A stretch of DNA of 64,000 nt from Pseudomonas sp. ICMP 561 (GTDB lineage: Bacteria > Pseudomonadota > Gammaproteobacteria > Pseudomonadales > Pseudomonadaceae): the NCBI RefSeq assembly GCF_002699985.1, contig NZ_LKBT01000023.1, positions 343,520 to 407,519 on the forward strand, in the 5' to 3' direction. Made by a program: the position numbers and the translations under genes. The notes beneath the pieces are model-generated. The model saw only the letters and a program-made list of their open reading frames with translations. It was not told the origin of the DNA and ran no database searches. Below are positions 16,635 through 25,411 of this stretch, in pieces (positions within the stretch are counted from its first letter, which is position 1; each line of letters starts with the position of its first letter).

Positions 16635-19600
16635 CTACGACCGGATCAGCTCCCGCACTCGGGAGGTGAGGGTGTCGATGGCGAAGGGTTTTGTCAGTAC
16701 TTGCATCCCCGGGCCGAGTTGTTCGTCGCCGATGGCAGCATTTTCGGCGTAGCCGGTGATGAACAGGGTTTTCAGCGTGGGCCTGACTTCCCGGCCCGCG
16801 TCAGCCATCTGCCGACCGTTCATGCCGCCCGGTAGCCCTACGTCGGTGATCAGCAGGTCGATGTGTACGTCGGAACGCAGCACTTTGAGCCCGGCGACGC
16901 TGTCACCGGCCTCGATCACGCGGTAGTTGAGATCGCTGAGGACGTCCATCAACAGCATGCGCACCGTCGGCTCGTCATCCACGATCAGAATGGTTTCGCC
17001 AGAGTCCGCTGGCGCAACCGATGTCTTGTCCGACTCGCCTGGATCTTCAGTGGCTTCACCGTCGTAACGGGGTAGGTAAATGCTGATTTTTGTACCCACA
17101 CCGACCTGCGAATGGATGCGCACCTGTCCGCCCGATTGCTTGGCGAACCCATAAATCATGGACAGGCCAAGACCCGTACCCTGGCCAATCGGCTTGGTGG
17201 TAAAGAACGGGTCGAAGGCTTTTGCGATGACTTCAGGCGTCATTCCAGTGCCGGTGTCCGTGACACTCAGCGCCAGATACTCGCCTTCGCGCATTTCGTG
17301 AGTGCTGGCCGCGTCACGACCCATGCACAGGTTCTCGGTCTCAATCGTGATGCGTCCGCCCTCCGGCATGGCATCACGGGCATTGATACACAGATTCAGC
17401 AGGGCATTTTCCAGTTGGCTGCTGTCAACCAGCGTTGGCCAGACATCCTCTTTGCCTGCAAATTGCACGGCGATGCTCGGGCCCACCGTGCGCTGGATGA
17501 GTTCACCCATGCCCACCGTCAAGGCATTCACGTTGGTTGGCCGCGGATCGAGTGTTTGCCGACGGGAGAAGGCCAGAAGGCGATGAGTCAACGCAGCGGC
17601 GCGTTTTGCAGCTCCCTGTGCCGTGCTGATGTATTTCTCGGTTTCGGTCCAGCGGCCCTGAGCGATTCTCGAGCTCATCAGCTCAAGGGCACCGGAGATA
17701 CCGGCCAGCAGGTTATTGAAATCATGCGCCAGCCCGCCCGTCAGTTGGCCGACTGCTTCCATTTTCTGCGACTGACGCAGTTTCTCTTCCGCCTGCATCA
17801 GCTCGACGGTTCGCTCAGCGACACGTAGCTCCAGTGTTTCGTTGAGTGCACGCAACGCGGCAGTCGCCCGGTCACGTTCGGCTTCGATGGAGCGCCGGCT
17901 TTCTACGTCGATGACCACGCCCGGCAAGCTTGCCGGGCTGCCGTCCGCTGCCAGATCGACCCGTCCGTTGGCTTCGATCCAGTAATATTTACCATCGGCG
18001 CGCCGCACGCGGCACTGGTGAACGTAGGCACCACCCCTGGCCAACGCCGTGCGGATTGCTTCCTCATGACTGCTCAAGTCTTCTGGATGAACCGAGTCAG
18101 TCACTTGCGCGATGCTCAGCCCTTCAAGCCCCAGCTCCGGGTCAAGTCCAAAGGCATGTGAGAAGCCTTCGTCGATGGTGATGCGGTCGTTAGGTACGTC
18201 CCAGTGCCATGTGCCGATAATCGCGCCGGCCGCCAGTGCCAGTTGCACACGCTCCACGTTTTGCCGGGCAATCGCTTCGCTGACCCGCAAGCGTTCCTGC
18301 GCGTTGCGCCTCTCCGTGACGTCGCTGAAGATAATCGCGATCTGTCTGTCGGCCAGGTCCCCCACGCTGACGGCCCGCACGTCAAACCAGCGCTTGAAAG
18401 CTTCGGCATAGTTTTCGAACGTGGCCGGTTCCCCGGTCTTGGCAACATGCCCGTAGGTCTCGAACCAGAAGCGCTCCAGATCCGGAGCGAATTCAGTCAC
18501 CCATTTGCCGCGCAGGTTGACCCCGGCCTGACGTTCGAAAGCGGGGTTGGCCTCGACGAAGCGGTAGTCGATCGGCTGGTCGTCGGCATCAAACTTGACC
18601 TGGACAATCGCGAACGCTGACTCAATCGTTTCCAGAATGGTTCTGAATCGGTCTTCACTTCGACGCAAGGCGTTTTCTGCAGTGCGCATCCGGGACAGGT
18701 CGAGCATTGCGCCGATCATCCGTACGGCCTGGCCTTCGGCGTTGCGTATCACATGCCCGCGATCCAGGACATCGGCGTAGGAGCCATTCTGACGACGGAA
18801 GCGGTAACTCTCAGTCCAGGCACAGTCGGTGCCATCGATCAGAGCATGGATAGAGTCGTGGATACGTACCCTGTCATCCTGATGAATCTGGGCGATCCAC
18901 CACTCACCGGTGGTCTCGATAGTGGCCAGGGGGTGACCATAAGCTTCTTCCAGTGCTTCGTTCCACAGCACTTCGTTGGCGAGCAGATCCCAGTCCCAGA
19001 TGGCATCGTTGGTCGCTTTAGCCGCCAGTCGATACCGCTCCTGGGTTTCTTCTATCGCCAGGCCTGCCATGTGCTCGTTGGTGCGGTCGCGCAAAATCTT
19101 GACGAAGCCAAGGTGGGCGTTGTCATCGTCATACAGCGGCATCATCTCGCCGGATGCCCAGAACTTTTTATGACCCTTGCGCAGATGCCACCGCTCATCC
19201 AGGGCCCGCCCGTCCTTTAGGGCGTAGCGCATTTCGCGCTCTATCTGGCCGCTGGCGCGGTCTGCCGGGGTGAAGAAACGTTCAGCTGTCTGGCCCAGCA
19301 TTTCGTCGCTGGTCCAGCCCAACACCAGTTCGGCACCAGGGTTCCAGTCGGTGATGATCCCGTCCGGACTGGTCACGATCATCGCGATGTCGATGGCGCT
19401 TTCGAAGATCGCCTGCTGGCGCGTTTCGCTGCTGGCGAGCGCGGTGGGGCTGTCCTGCACTGAGGATGCTGCACTCGCTGCTGTGTCGCTGGCAGGTTCG
19501 GCGGGGCTGCAATTAATCGGCATTTCAACGGGATGCTGTGGATTGACTCCAGCGTCCTCAAGGACTTTGCGCAGGCGCACGACTTCAGCCTCAAGCTCTT

Positions 19601-19688
19601 CGCGAGTCAGATCTTTCAAAGCATTTCCCACGTTGGCATTGTTGCTCCTTGATGACCGCATCAGGTCAGAAATACCGGGTTCGCGCAC
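16635..19688 (-). CDS. Hybrid sensor histidine kinase with multiple PAS domains
   Basis: The frame encodes up to 1017 residues. After a short N-terminal coiled coil (LTREELEAEVVRLRKVLE) come several PAS/PAC units (about residues 90-205, 215-335, 340-455 and 480-610), then a coiled linker, the H-box GQLTGGLAHDFNNLLAGISGALELM, an HATPase domain with NLCINARDAMPEGG and GTGLGLSMIYGFAKQSGG, and a C-terminal receiver domain (ILIVDDEPTVRMLLMDVL, acceptor Asp in LLITDVGLPGG). No membrane segment is visible, so it is a soluble sensor. The start is uncertain: the annotated GTG at 19688 has no clear ribosome site. AAGGAG (19645-19650) precedes an out-of-frame ATG at 19639 whose 7-residue peptide ends in TTGA, overlapping an in-frame TTG. 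Confidence 0.88.
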   Translation of the reverse strand: MREPGISDLMRSSRSNNANVGNALKDLTREELEAEVVRLRKVLEDAGVNPQHPVEMPINCSPAEPASDTAASAASSVQDSPTALASSETRQQAIFESAIDIAMIVTSPDGIITDWNPGAELVLGWTSDEMLGQTAERFFTPADRASGQIEREMRYALKDGRALDERWHLRKGHKKFWASGEMMPLYDDDNAHLGFVKILRDRTNEHMAGLAIEETQERYRLAAKATNDAIWDWDLLANEVLWNEALEEAYGHPLATIETTGEWWIAQIHQDDRVRIHDSIHALIDGTDCAWTESYRFRRQNGSYADVLDRGHVIRNAEGQAVRMIGAMLDLSRMRTAENALRRSEDRFRTILETIESAFAIVQVKFDADDQPIDYRFVEANPAFERQAGVNLRGKWVTEFAPDLERFWFETYGHVAKTGEPATFENYAEAFKRWFDVRAVSVGDLADRQIAIIFSDVTERRNAQERLRVSEAIARQNVERVQLALAAGAIIGTWHWDVPNDRITIDEGFSHAFGLDPELGLEGLSIAQVTDSVHPEDLSSHEEAIRTALARGGAYVHQCRVRRADGKYYWIEANGRVDLAADGSPASLPGVVIDVESRRSIEAERDRATAALRALNETLELRVAERTVELMQAEEKLRQSQKMEAVGQLTGGLAHDFNNLLAGISGALELMSSRIAQGRWTETEKYISTAQGAAKRAAALTHRLLAFSRRQTLDPRPTNVNALTVGMGELIQRTVGPSIAVQFAGKEDVWPTLVDSSQLENALLNLCINARDAMPEGGRITIETENLCMGRDAASTHEMREGEYLALSVTDTGTGMTPEVIAKAFDPFFTTKPIGQGTGLGLSMIYGFAKQSGGQVRIHSQVGVGTKISIYLPRYDGEATEDPGESDKTSVAPADSGETILIVDDEPTVRMLLMDVLSDLNYRVIEAGDSVAGLKVLRSDVHIDLLITDVGLPGGMNGRQMADAGREVRPTLKTLFITGYAENAAIGDEQLGPGMQVLTKPFAIDTLTSRVRELIRS

Positions 19689-19874
19689 GCACGAATCCTC
19701 TGTAGCGCAGCTGGCTATCCCGATTCTCTCTAATAAACAAAGGCGTTGATCAGGTCGTTAACGCGTTTATGACTTGTCCACATTGAAGTCGGTTCCAACG
19801 GTACGTTGAATCGCGGGCTAAAACGGGCCGTCGGGCGCGGGCGTATCTGACTGAATTCAGGTCACAGAAACAAC

Positions 19875-19915
19875 AACGCCGCTTTCTCGTTATCGAGACA
19901 AGCGGCGTTTTCTTT
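19875..19915. terminator. Intrinsic terminator, probably bidirectional
   Basis: Stem AACGCCGCTT (19875-19884) pairs with AAGCGGCGTT (19900-19909) and is followed on the plus strand by TTTTCTTT. On the minus strand it lies about 60 bp after the stop of the small lipoprotein gene, with a GTTGTTGTTT tail, so it probably ends that transcript. The surrounding 280-bp gap shows nothing else. Confidence 0.75.
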
Positions 19916-19971
19916 AGACGAGCAGTCTTGTGACATCGCTCGTTTATTCAACTGAAGATCACAGTGTGCTG

Positions 19972-20307
19972 TTACTGCGCGGTTTTCAGCTTGATGACAT
20001 CACCGGAGATAGTGGTGGTGTAACCACTCAGAACCCAGGCCCAGAACCAGTTTTCCTGAACTTGAGTGTTGATCATCGCGTCACCGCCTTTAGCGTCGAT
20101 GGCGGATTTCTGGGCACGGACGAAGCGGCTGTTCTGACGGATCGGGATAATACCGAACAACATAAGGCCAGTAGCGCTTGCTTCGCTGTGACCCAGAACG
20201 GTGTATTGGTTGCTGTCGTAGTGCGGGGATTTGATCGCGGTGCCGGTGCAGCCTGCCAGGGCAAGACCAAGAACTGCGGACGCGGCAACTTTGCTGATGT
20301 ACTTCAC
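19972..20307 (-). CDS. Small TRL-like lipoprotein
   Basis: I place the start at the GTG at 20307 because GGAG lies nine bases upstream and it yields a clean lipoprotein signal, MKYISKVAASAVLGLALAGC (111 residues in total). An ATG at 20322 would add five residues. The mature part carries YTVLGHSEASATGLMLFGIIPIRQNSRFVRAQKSAI, the conserved block of TRL-like (tRNA-associated-locus) lipoproteins. A short Trp-rich segment (ENWFWAWVLSGYTTTISGDVIK) ends the protein. Its function is not known; it should be anchored to a membrane facing the periplasm. Confidence 0.8.
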   Translation of the reverse strand: MKYISKVAASAVLGLALAGCTGTAIKSPHYDSNQYTVLGHSEASATGLMLFGIIPIRQNSRFVRAQKSAIDAKGGDAMINTQVQENWFWAWVLSGYTTTISGDVIKLKTAQ

Positions 20308-20470
20308 TGGTGAAAACTCCATAGCGGAAAACCCGGGATCCAATTTCTCGGGGGCGACACTTTAACCGCACTTCCTACAGATTGAAACGATGCTTCCTAC
20401 AAGGGTTAGCGCTATGTCATGCATCGCTGCGTGGGGATAGAGCGTAATGCAAAGTTGCGGATCCGGATGG

Positions 20471-21640
20471 TTAATGTGCCTGGGCTGAATCGTTACGCGT
20501 GTCGACCACGCGAATGCTGTCGCGCCCCTCACGTTTGGAGGTGTAAAGCGCCGCATCACCCTGTTCGATCAATGCCGCCAGGCTGGCAGGAGGGTGCTCG
20601 AAGAGGTTGGCACCGATACTCAGGGTAACCGCCTGAGGCGTGATGAAAGTTTGTGAGGTGGTTGTGTGAAACTGGCCGCGCAGCTCATTGCCGAGCGCCA
20701 GCACCGTCTCGCGAGAGGCGTTACTCAACAAAATGACGAACTCATCACCGCCCAGTCGTGCCGCCAGCGCGCCTTCGGGCAGAACTGAGCGGACCATCTC
20801 GCTCAGGGTGACCAGCAATCGGTCGCCTGCATTGTGCCCGAACAGGTCGTTGACCAGTTTGAAGTTGTCGATATCAATCAGCAGCAGAGCGCCGGGTCGA
20901 GCGCTTGTCACCTGATCGAGCAGGCGCGGAGCCCGGACTTCAAGTGCCCGGCGGTTATACAGCGCCGTCAATGGATCTCGGGCGGCCAGCCGGGCGATAC
21001 GCTTTTCTCGCCGGTAGCGTTCGGTTCCGGTCATGGAAAGTGCAATCAGCATGATTGCCATGGCGCCTTCAACGAGTGAAATCTGAATGATCTCGCCACG
21101 AAACGCGGCGAGGTCGATCAATGTGCCCGGCAATACTGCCGGTATCGCCTTGGCAATATAGAAAAGGCCATGAACCATTAGCACGTAACGTAGCTGAACG
21201 GCTCCGATACTCAGCGAGCTGCCATGGGGACGCAGGAGGGCGCTGGCTCTCAACGTCAACAGGGCTACCAGCAGAGAGTTGACCACCAGCATGACTTTCG
21301 ACCACGACGGATCGGCTGGCAGTAGAAGCAGTACAAGCCAGGCCACGGGAATCAGGTACCAGGTCCGTGATAGACGCGTTTCCGTAAAACGTGCCACACC
21401 TAATAAAAACAGGGCGTGGGCCGCCACCAAGAGGCCGTTTGCCACCCATATGCCGATCAGCAAAAAACCGCTCGCGCGCAATAAGGCGAGGGTTGATCCT
21501 ACGCTGATCGTTGCGAAACCGGCACTCCAGAACAGGAGTGAAGACTCACGCACAGTGCGCCACTCGACTGCCAGATAGAGTGAGGCCGCTGCGGCGAGTG
21601 CGATGGTGAGGACCAGCAGCGTGGGTGGATCGAGCGACAT
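20471..21640 (-). CDS. Membrane diguanylate cyclase (GGDEF)
   Basis: The start is set at the ATG at 21640 (MSLDPPTLLVLTIALAAAASL), preceded by AAAGG; the frame is open another 78 codons upstream but those lack protein-like character. The 389-residue product has about six hydrophobic segments in residues 1-190, then a GGDEF domain with RDPLTALYNRRAL, LLIDIDNFKLVNDLFGHNAGD and an intact ARLGGDEFVILL active site. The RxxD product-inhibition site five residues before GGDEF is absent (LPEG occupies the place), so it may not be feedback-inhibited by c-di-GMP. The membrane part is of the 7TM-like sensory type without a known ligand. Confidence 0.88.
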   Translation of the reverse strand: MSLDPPTLLVLTIALAAAASLYLAVEWRTVRESSLLFWSAGFATISVGSTLALLRASGFLLIGIWVANGLLVAAHALFLLGVARFTETRLSRTWYLIPVAWLVLLLLPADPSWSKVMLVVNSLLVALLTLRASALLRPHGSSLSIGAVQLRYVLMVHGLFYIAKAIPAVLPGTLIDLAAFRGEIIQISLVEGAMAIMLIALSMTGTERYRREKRIARLAARDPLTALYNRRALEVRAPRLLDQVTSARPGALLLIDIDNFKLVNDLFGHNAGDRLLVTLSEMVRSVLPEGALAARLGGDEFVILLSNASRETVLALGNELRGQFHTTTSQTFITPQAVTLSIGANLFEHPPASLAALIEQGDAALYTSKREGRDSIRVVDTRNDSAQAH

Positions 21641-21861
21641 GAATCGGTGGGCCTTTCTGATGTTGGATAAGGGCATGATTGTATGCGTTTGCGCAGATAT
21701 TTCAGAGCGCCGGATACAACATTTCTGCGAGGCAAAAACCATCGGTGCGATAAAAGTGAATTTCTCTGTCGGCGCTGGCTCGATAAGTAACGGCACTGCC
21801 TGAGTAATCCGATAACCCCTATCTTTTCTGCGGCGAGAGCTTTTATTGCCAGGAGTATTCG

Positions 21862-22074
21862 ATGACCACATCATTCAAGACAGGCGACGCCGTGCGCTGG
21901 AACTCCGAAGCAGGTGAGATCCATGGCAAAGTGACCAGGATCCACACAAAAGACGTGGAGTTCATGGGCAAACACCGACCGGCCTCGAAAGATGATCCTC
22001 AATATGAGGTCAAGAGTGACAAGACCGGGCATCTGGCGATGCATCACGGCGGGGCATTGCATCGAGCTCGATGA
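21862..22074 (+). CDS. DUF2945 (HVA1/TUDOR-like) small protein
   Basis: A 70-residue cytosolic protein starting at the ATG at 21862 behind AGGAG (21851-21855). The sequence FKTGDAVRWNSEAGEIHGKVTRI and the ending DPQYEVKSDKTGHLAMHHGGALHR are typical of the DUF2945 family. The family has no established biochemical role. It is divergent from the diguanylate cyclase and convergent with the MFS gene. Confidence 0.85.
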   Translation: MTTSFKTGDAVRWNSEAGEIHGKVTRIHTKDVEFMGKHRPASKDDPQYEVKSDKTGHLAMHHGGALHRAR

Positions 22075-22116
22075 ATCAGCCGTCGCGCATTGCGACGACT
22101 TGCACACCAAGGGGTG

Positions 22117-23304
22117 TTACGCGCAAGACCTGGCAGCACTGCGCGCCGCCAGTGGCCGCGCCAGGCTGAGCAGCCCCAGCAACGCCAGTGCTGCGCCGAC
22201 CCACAGCGGAGCACGCAGGCCATAGCCTGCATCAATGGCAGTGCCTCCAGCCCAACTGCCGAATGCAAGCCCGGCGGTTATCACCGAGGTGTGCAGTGTG
22301 TTGACCAGCGCGCCGGGCTCAGCGGCCTTCATCACACGTGCGACCATTGCCGGGTTGAGCGCCACGCCTGTCAGGCCCAGCAGGATGAAGCAGGTCAGGT
22401 TCAGCCAGAGGTGATCGCCCGCCAGCGCGAAGCCCGTCAACGCGAGCACCAGCAAAAGCAGACCCCAGCCGAGGGCCTGAAAGGTGTATCGGTCCGCGAT
22501 GCGCCCGACGATCATGTTGCCCAGCAGATTAGCCAGGCCATACAAGGCCAGCATCGGGGCGACATGAGCCGGCTCCAGACCCACTTCCTGAATCAGGATC
22601 GGAGTGCAATAACTGAAGGCTGCAAAAGTTGCACCGATAATCAGGCCGCTGGTGACGTAAGCGCCCCATAGGCTCGGGTTTTTCAGTGTGGCCCACTGTC
22701 GGCTTAGCGCCGGTTCGCTGCCTGCTTCACTGGTCGGCAGGCGCGCCGCCGCAAGGGCACTACAGATCAGCGCCAGGCCTACGACCAGCCAGGAGCTGGC
22801 ACGCCAGCCATAATGGTGCTCGACCCAGGCAGTCATCGGAACCCCTGCGACCGGGGACAGCATCAGGCCCGCGAGCACCACCGACACGGCGCGACCTCGA
22901 ACTTCGCGCGCGACCATTCCTGCACACACCGTGAGGCATAGCCCGATGCACGCGGCGCTTGCCACGCCCATCAGGATTCGCGCAAAGGCCAGTACGGGGT
23001 AGCTTGTCGCTATTGCGGCCAGAATCCCGGCGGCTACATAGACCGCCAGCAGTCCAACCAGCGCACGCTTGTTGCTGATGCCCCGGCTGAGCAGTAATAC
23101 CGTGACAGGAGGCCCGCCCAATGCCATGCCCAGGGCATAGAAGGCGATGAGGTTGCCTACTTGCGCCAGGCCGACCGAAAAGGCATCGGCCAGCGCAGGC
23201 ATCATCCCGGCAACCATGAATTCTGCGGTCACCAGGGAGAAAATCGTCAACGCCAGCAGGTAGACGTCAGGCGGTAGTTTGGAGCGGTGGGTCATGCTGG
23301 TCAT
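22117..23304 (-). CDS. MFS drug/sugar efflux transporter, AraJ/NepI-like
   Basis: About 395 residues with twelve hydrophobic segments, the usual size for the DHA1 group of the major facilitator superfamily. The first helix region VYLLALTIFSLVTAEFMVAGMMPALAD and the signature around FARILMGVASAACIGL match AraJ/NepI-type exporters. Several starts are possible: TTG at 23334, ATG at 23304 and ATG at 23292; 23304 is chosen as the first ATG, but no strong ribosome site supports it. Substrate unknown. It stands alone, followed by the DUF2945 gene in opposite orientation. Confidence 0.82.
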   Translation of the reverse strand: MTSMTHRSKLPPDVYLLALTIFSLVTAEFMVAGMMPALADAFSVGLAQVGNLIAFYALGMALGGPPVTVLLLSRGISNKRALVGLLAVYVAAGILAAIATSYPVLAFARILMGVASAACIGLCLTVCAGMVAREVRGRAVSVVLAGLMLSPVAGVPMTAWVEHHYGWRASSWLVVGLALICSALAAARLPTSEAGSEPALSRQWATLKNPSLWGAYVTSGLIIGATFAAFSYCTPILIQEVGLEPAHVAPMLALYGLANLLGNMIVGRIADRYTFQALGWGLLLLVLALTGFALAGDHLWLNLTCFILLGLTGVALNPAMVARVMKAAEPGALVNTLHTSVITAGLAFGSWAGGTAIDAGYGLRAPLWVGAALALLGLLSLARPLAARSAARSCA

Positions 23305-23478
23305 ATCGGTTGCAGGTATCTCGGTCTTGAACAAGGCCCGCTACCCTAGGCAGAGTTGATCAAATGGTCAAATAACTGTTGGGTATAGCGCCTGCCTTGC
23401 AGACGGCCAGAAGCGGCCCATGAAGCCGCGCGGTGGCTCATCAAACAACATGCAAGCCATTGGACTGAAATGCATTTT

Positions 23479-23552
23479 CTGTAGGAGCTGCCGAAGGCTG
23501 CGATGCGTTTCTCCTGATACACCGCGATCGCAGCCTTCGGCAGCTCCTACAG
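23479..23552. repeat. GTAGGAGCTGCCGAAGGCTGCGA hairpin repeat with shared flanks
   Basis: Core arms CTGTAGGAGCTGCCGAAGG and CCTTCGGCAGCTCCTACAG. The left flank (CATCAAACAACATGC near 23438, then TGGACTGAAATGCATTTT) and right flank (ATCCTGTGTTTAAAGTGCGAC) recur with the copies at 42046-42119 and, inverted, 48263-48336, so the repeated element extends to roughly 23434-23590. Nothing else was seen in this gap. Confidence 0.8.
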
Positions 23553-23609
23553 ATCCTGTGTTTAAAGTGCGACAGCCAAATCAGGTGTTCAGGTTCTTAC
23601 TTGAGTTGA

Positions 23610-24506
23610 TCAACTAGCGTTTTTGCTTTCAGCAGCGCTCAACACGCCTTTCAACAGCAGATGCTCAACTTCCGGCGTTCGCTGATTGACTGCCCCCAGA
23701 TACTCGATAAGTTCAGCTGCACGGCTGCCACGCAAGCCAGCCGTGGTGATCTCGCCGTCGCGCACGTAGGTGTAGAGCCCGGAGACCGCGAAGGCTTTGA
23801 GCTGGGCGATGTGTTCAGATTGCGCTGCCAGGGTGGCCTGAAACACCGGGCTCTCGAAGAAACGACGTCGGGCCAGTGGGCTCTCGAAGGCTATTTCCAT
23901 CACCACTAGTTCTGCGCGGGCGGTGTCGGCGTGATGCGCGACATTGGGGGCAGGGGGATGCATGCCATCGTTGTTGAACGGGTGATTCAGGTGCAGGCGT
24001 AACTTCAAGACTTCTTCCGCACCGGCCAACACCTTGGCCAGATCATTGGCAATGTATTCATGCAACGTGGCAAGGCTGGTGCGCGGGCTGAAATGCACGT
24101 GAATGCGGTCAAATCTGTCAGTGCCGTTAAATTTTTCGTCGTTCAGGCGATTGACCACGGTTGCCGAACCGTCTGGCAGGTCGTAGGCCAGGGTTTCCTC
24201 GAACATGTTCTGTTCGTCCGAGAACAGTATCGGGCAGACGGCCTGGAACTGTTTTTGATCTTGGGCGGAGGCGAATCCGATTTCGACGCCGCCATCCAGC
24301 TCGTAGTCGCCTATCTCTTTAATGCCATCGGCCAACGGCCACAGGTGAGCGTCCTGATTGCGGGAAAAGTGATGCTGAATATACAAGCCAAGTCCCGGTA
24401 GCCGGGAGCAGAGCGGGCCATGCACGTCACGCCAATAGGTGGCGAAAATGTCGTGGGGAACGCGCTCGCGTCGTTTTACTGTGGTGTAGCTGTTGATCTC
24501 AATCAT
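23610..24506 (-). CDS. EthD-domain-like protein
   Basis: The ATG at 24506, preceded by AAAGGTCAGG, gives 298 residues. The N-terminal part (IEINSYTTVKRRERVPHDIFATYWRDVHGPLCSRLPG) has the small-protein ferredoxin-like dimeric alpha-beta-barrel pattern of EthD domains, including the conserved YW..HGP segment. A related half-repeat may follow (about 110-230). EthD proteins occur in degradation and polyketide pathways but often lack known activity. No pathway partners are adjacent; the divergent neighbour is a DinB-like protein. Confidence 0.75.
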   Translation of the reverse strand: MIEINSYTTVKRRERVPHDIFATYWRDVHGPLCSRLPGLGLYIQHHFSRNQDAHLWPLADGIKEIGDYELDGGVEIGFASAQDQKQFQAVCPILFSDEQNMFEETLAYDLPDGSATVVNRLNDEKFNGTDRFDRIHVHFSPRTSLATLHEYIANDLAKVLAGAEEVLKLRLHLNHPFNNDGMHPPAPNVAHHADTARAELVVMEIAFESPLARRRFFESPVFQATLAAQSEHIAQLKAFAVSGLYTYVRDGEITTAGLRGSRAAELIEYLGAVNQRTPEVEHLLLKGVLSAAESKNAS

Positions 24507-24664
24507 GACCTGACCTTTAAGCGGGGAAGTTATCGGCATGAAGTTGAGAGTGGGAGGGTGTCGAGTCGTTCGGTTTTTCTGACGGTGGATTCAGCAAGTT
24601 GGCGCGCACATCCTTCAGAACTGGCAAACTTGCAGGCATCACCCGATAGCCTGGAGCTTTTGCC

Positions 24665-25198
24665 TTGACCCGCCTTGATCATCTCCAGTTGATGGCCAGA
24701 TACAATCTCTGGATGAACGACAAGCTGTATTTCGCTGCTGCGAGCTTGCCGGCGGAAGCGTTGAGCGCAAACCGCAATGCATTCTTCGGTTCAATTCTGG
24801 GAACATTGAACCATCTGCTGGTGGCAGACACCATTTGGCTCAAGCGCTTCGCGCGGCACCCGGCAGGGTTTCCAGCGCTGGATAGAGTGTGTGGTTTACG
24901 TAATCCTCAGGCCCTGAACGAGCAGGTGTTCAACAACCTGGCAGAACTGACCTTACAGCGCAGATGGATTGATCAGGCCATCATCGAGTGGGCCACAGAG
25001 CTGCAAGAGGGTGATCTGGACGTTGTGCTGCACTACACCAATACCGCCGGGATTGCGGCAGCGCGAGATTTCTATGGCTTGCTGATCCACTTCTTCAATC
25101 ATCAGACCCATCATCGGGGGCAGGCGACCACGTTGCTGACGCAGGCCGGACTCGATGTCGGCTCAACGGATCTGCTCTCGTTGATTGTGGATAGCTAG
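24665..25198 (+). CDS. DinB/YfiT-family four-helix metalloprotein
   Basis: A 177-residue protein starting at a TTG (24665) with GGAG eight bases upstream; an internal ATG at codon 10 is less likely because it would remove part of helix 1. The metal-binding triad of the DinB fold is present as His50 (LNHLLVADTIWL) and His146/His150 (FFNHQTHHRGQ). Family members include thiol-dependent S-transferases and damage-induced proteins; the substrate here is unknown. Confidence 0.88.
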   Translation: MTRLDHLQLMARYNLWMNDKLYFAAASLPAEALSANRNAFFGSILGTLNHLLVADTIWLKRFARHPAGFPALDRVCGLRNPQALNEQVFNNLAELTLQRRWIDQAIIEWATELQEGDLDVVLHYTNTAGIAAARDFYGLLIHFFNHQTHHRGQATTLLTQAGLDVGSTDLLSLIVDS

Positions 25199-25411
25199 GT
25201 TGTTCATCTGCACGAAAACGGCATGAGGCGCCAGGCTTGGGGAACTCAATGTGCCATCATGTGCTCGTAGTACCGGAACCCACACAGGCCCTCTCTGTGA
25301 CCGACATCAAGCCCACTTGATGTCCGCCGATAACCTGACATAAATACAATGCTGATTCGCTCCTCGCCAGACTGCTGCGGCTGCGATGCATCACCCCACT
25401 GAGGCTGCTTC

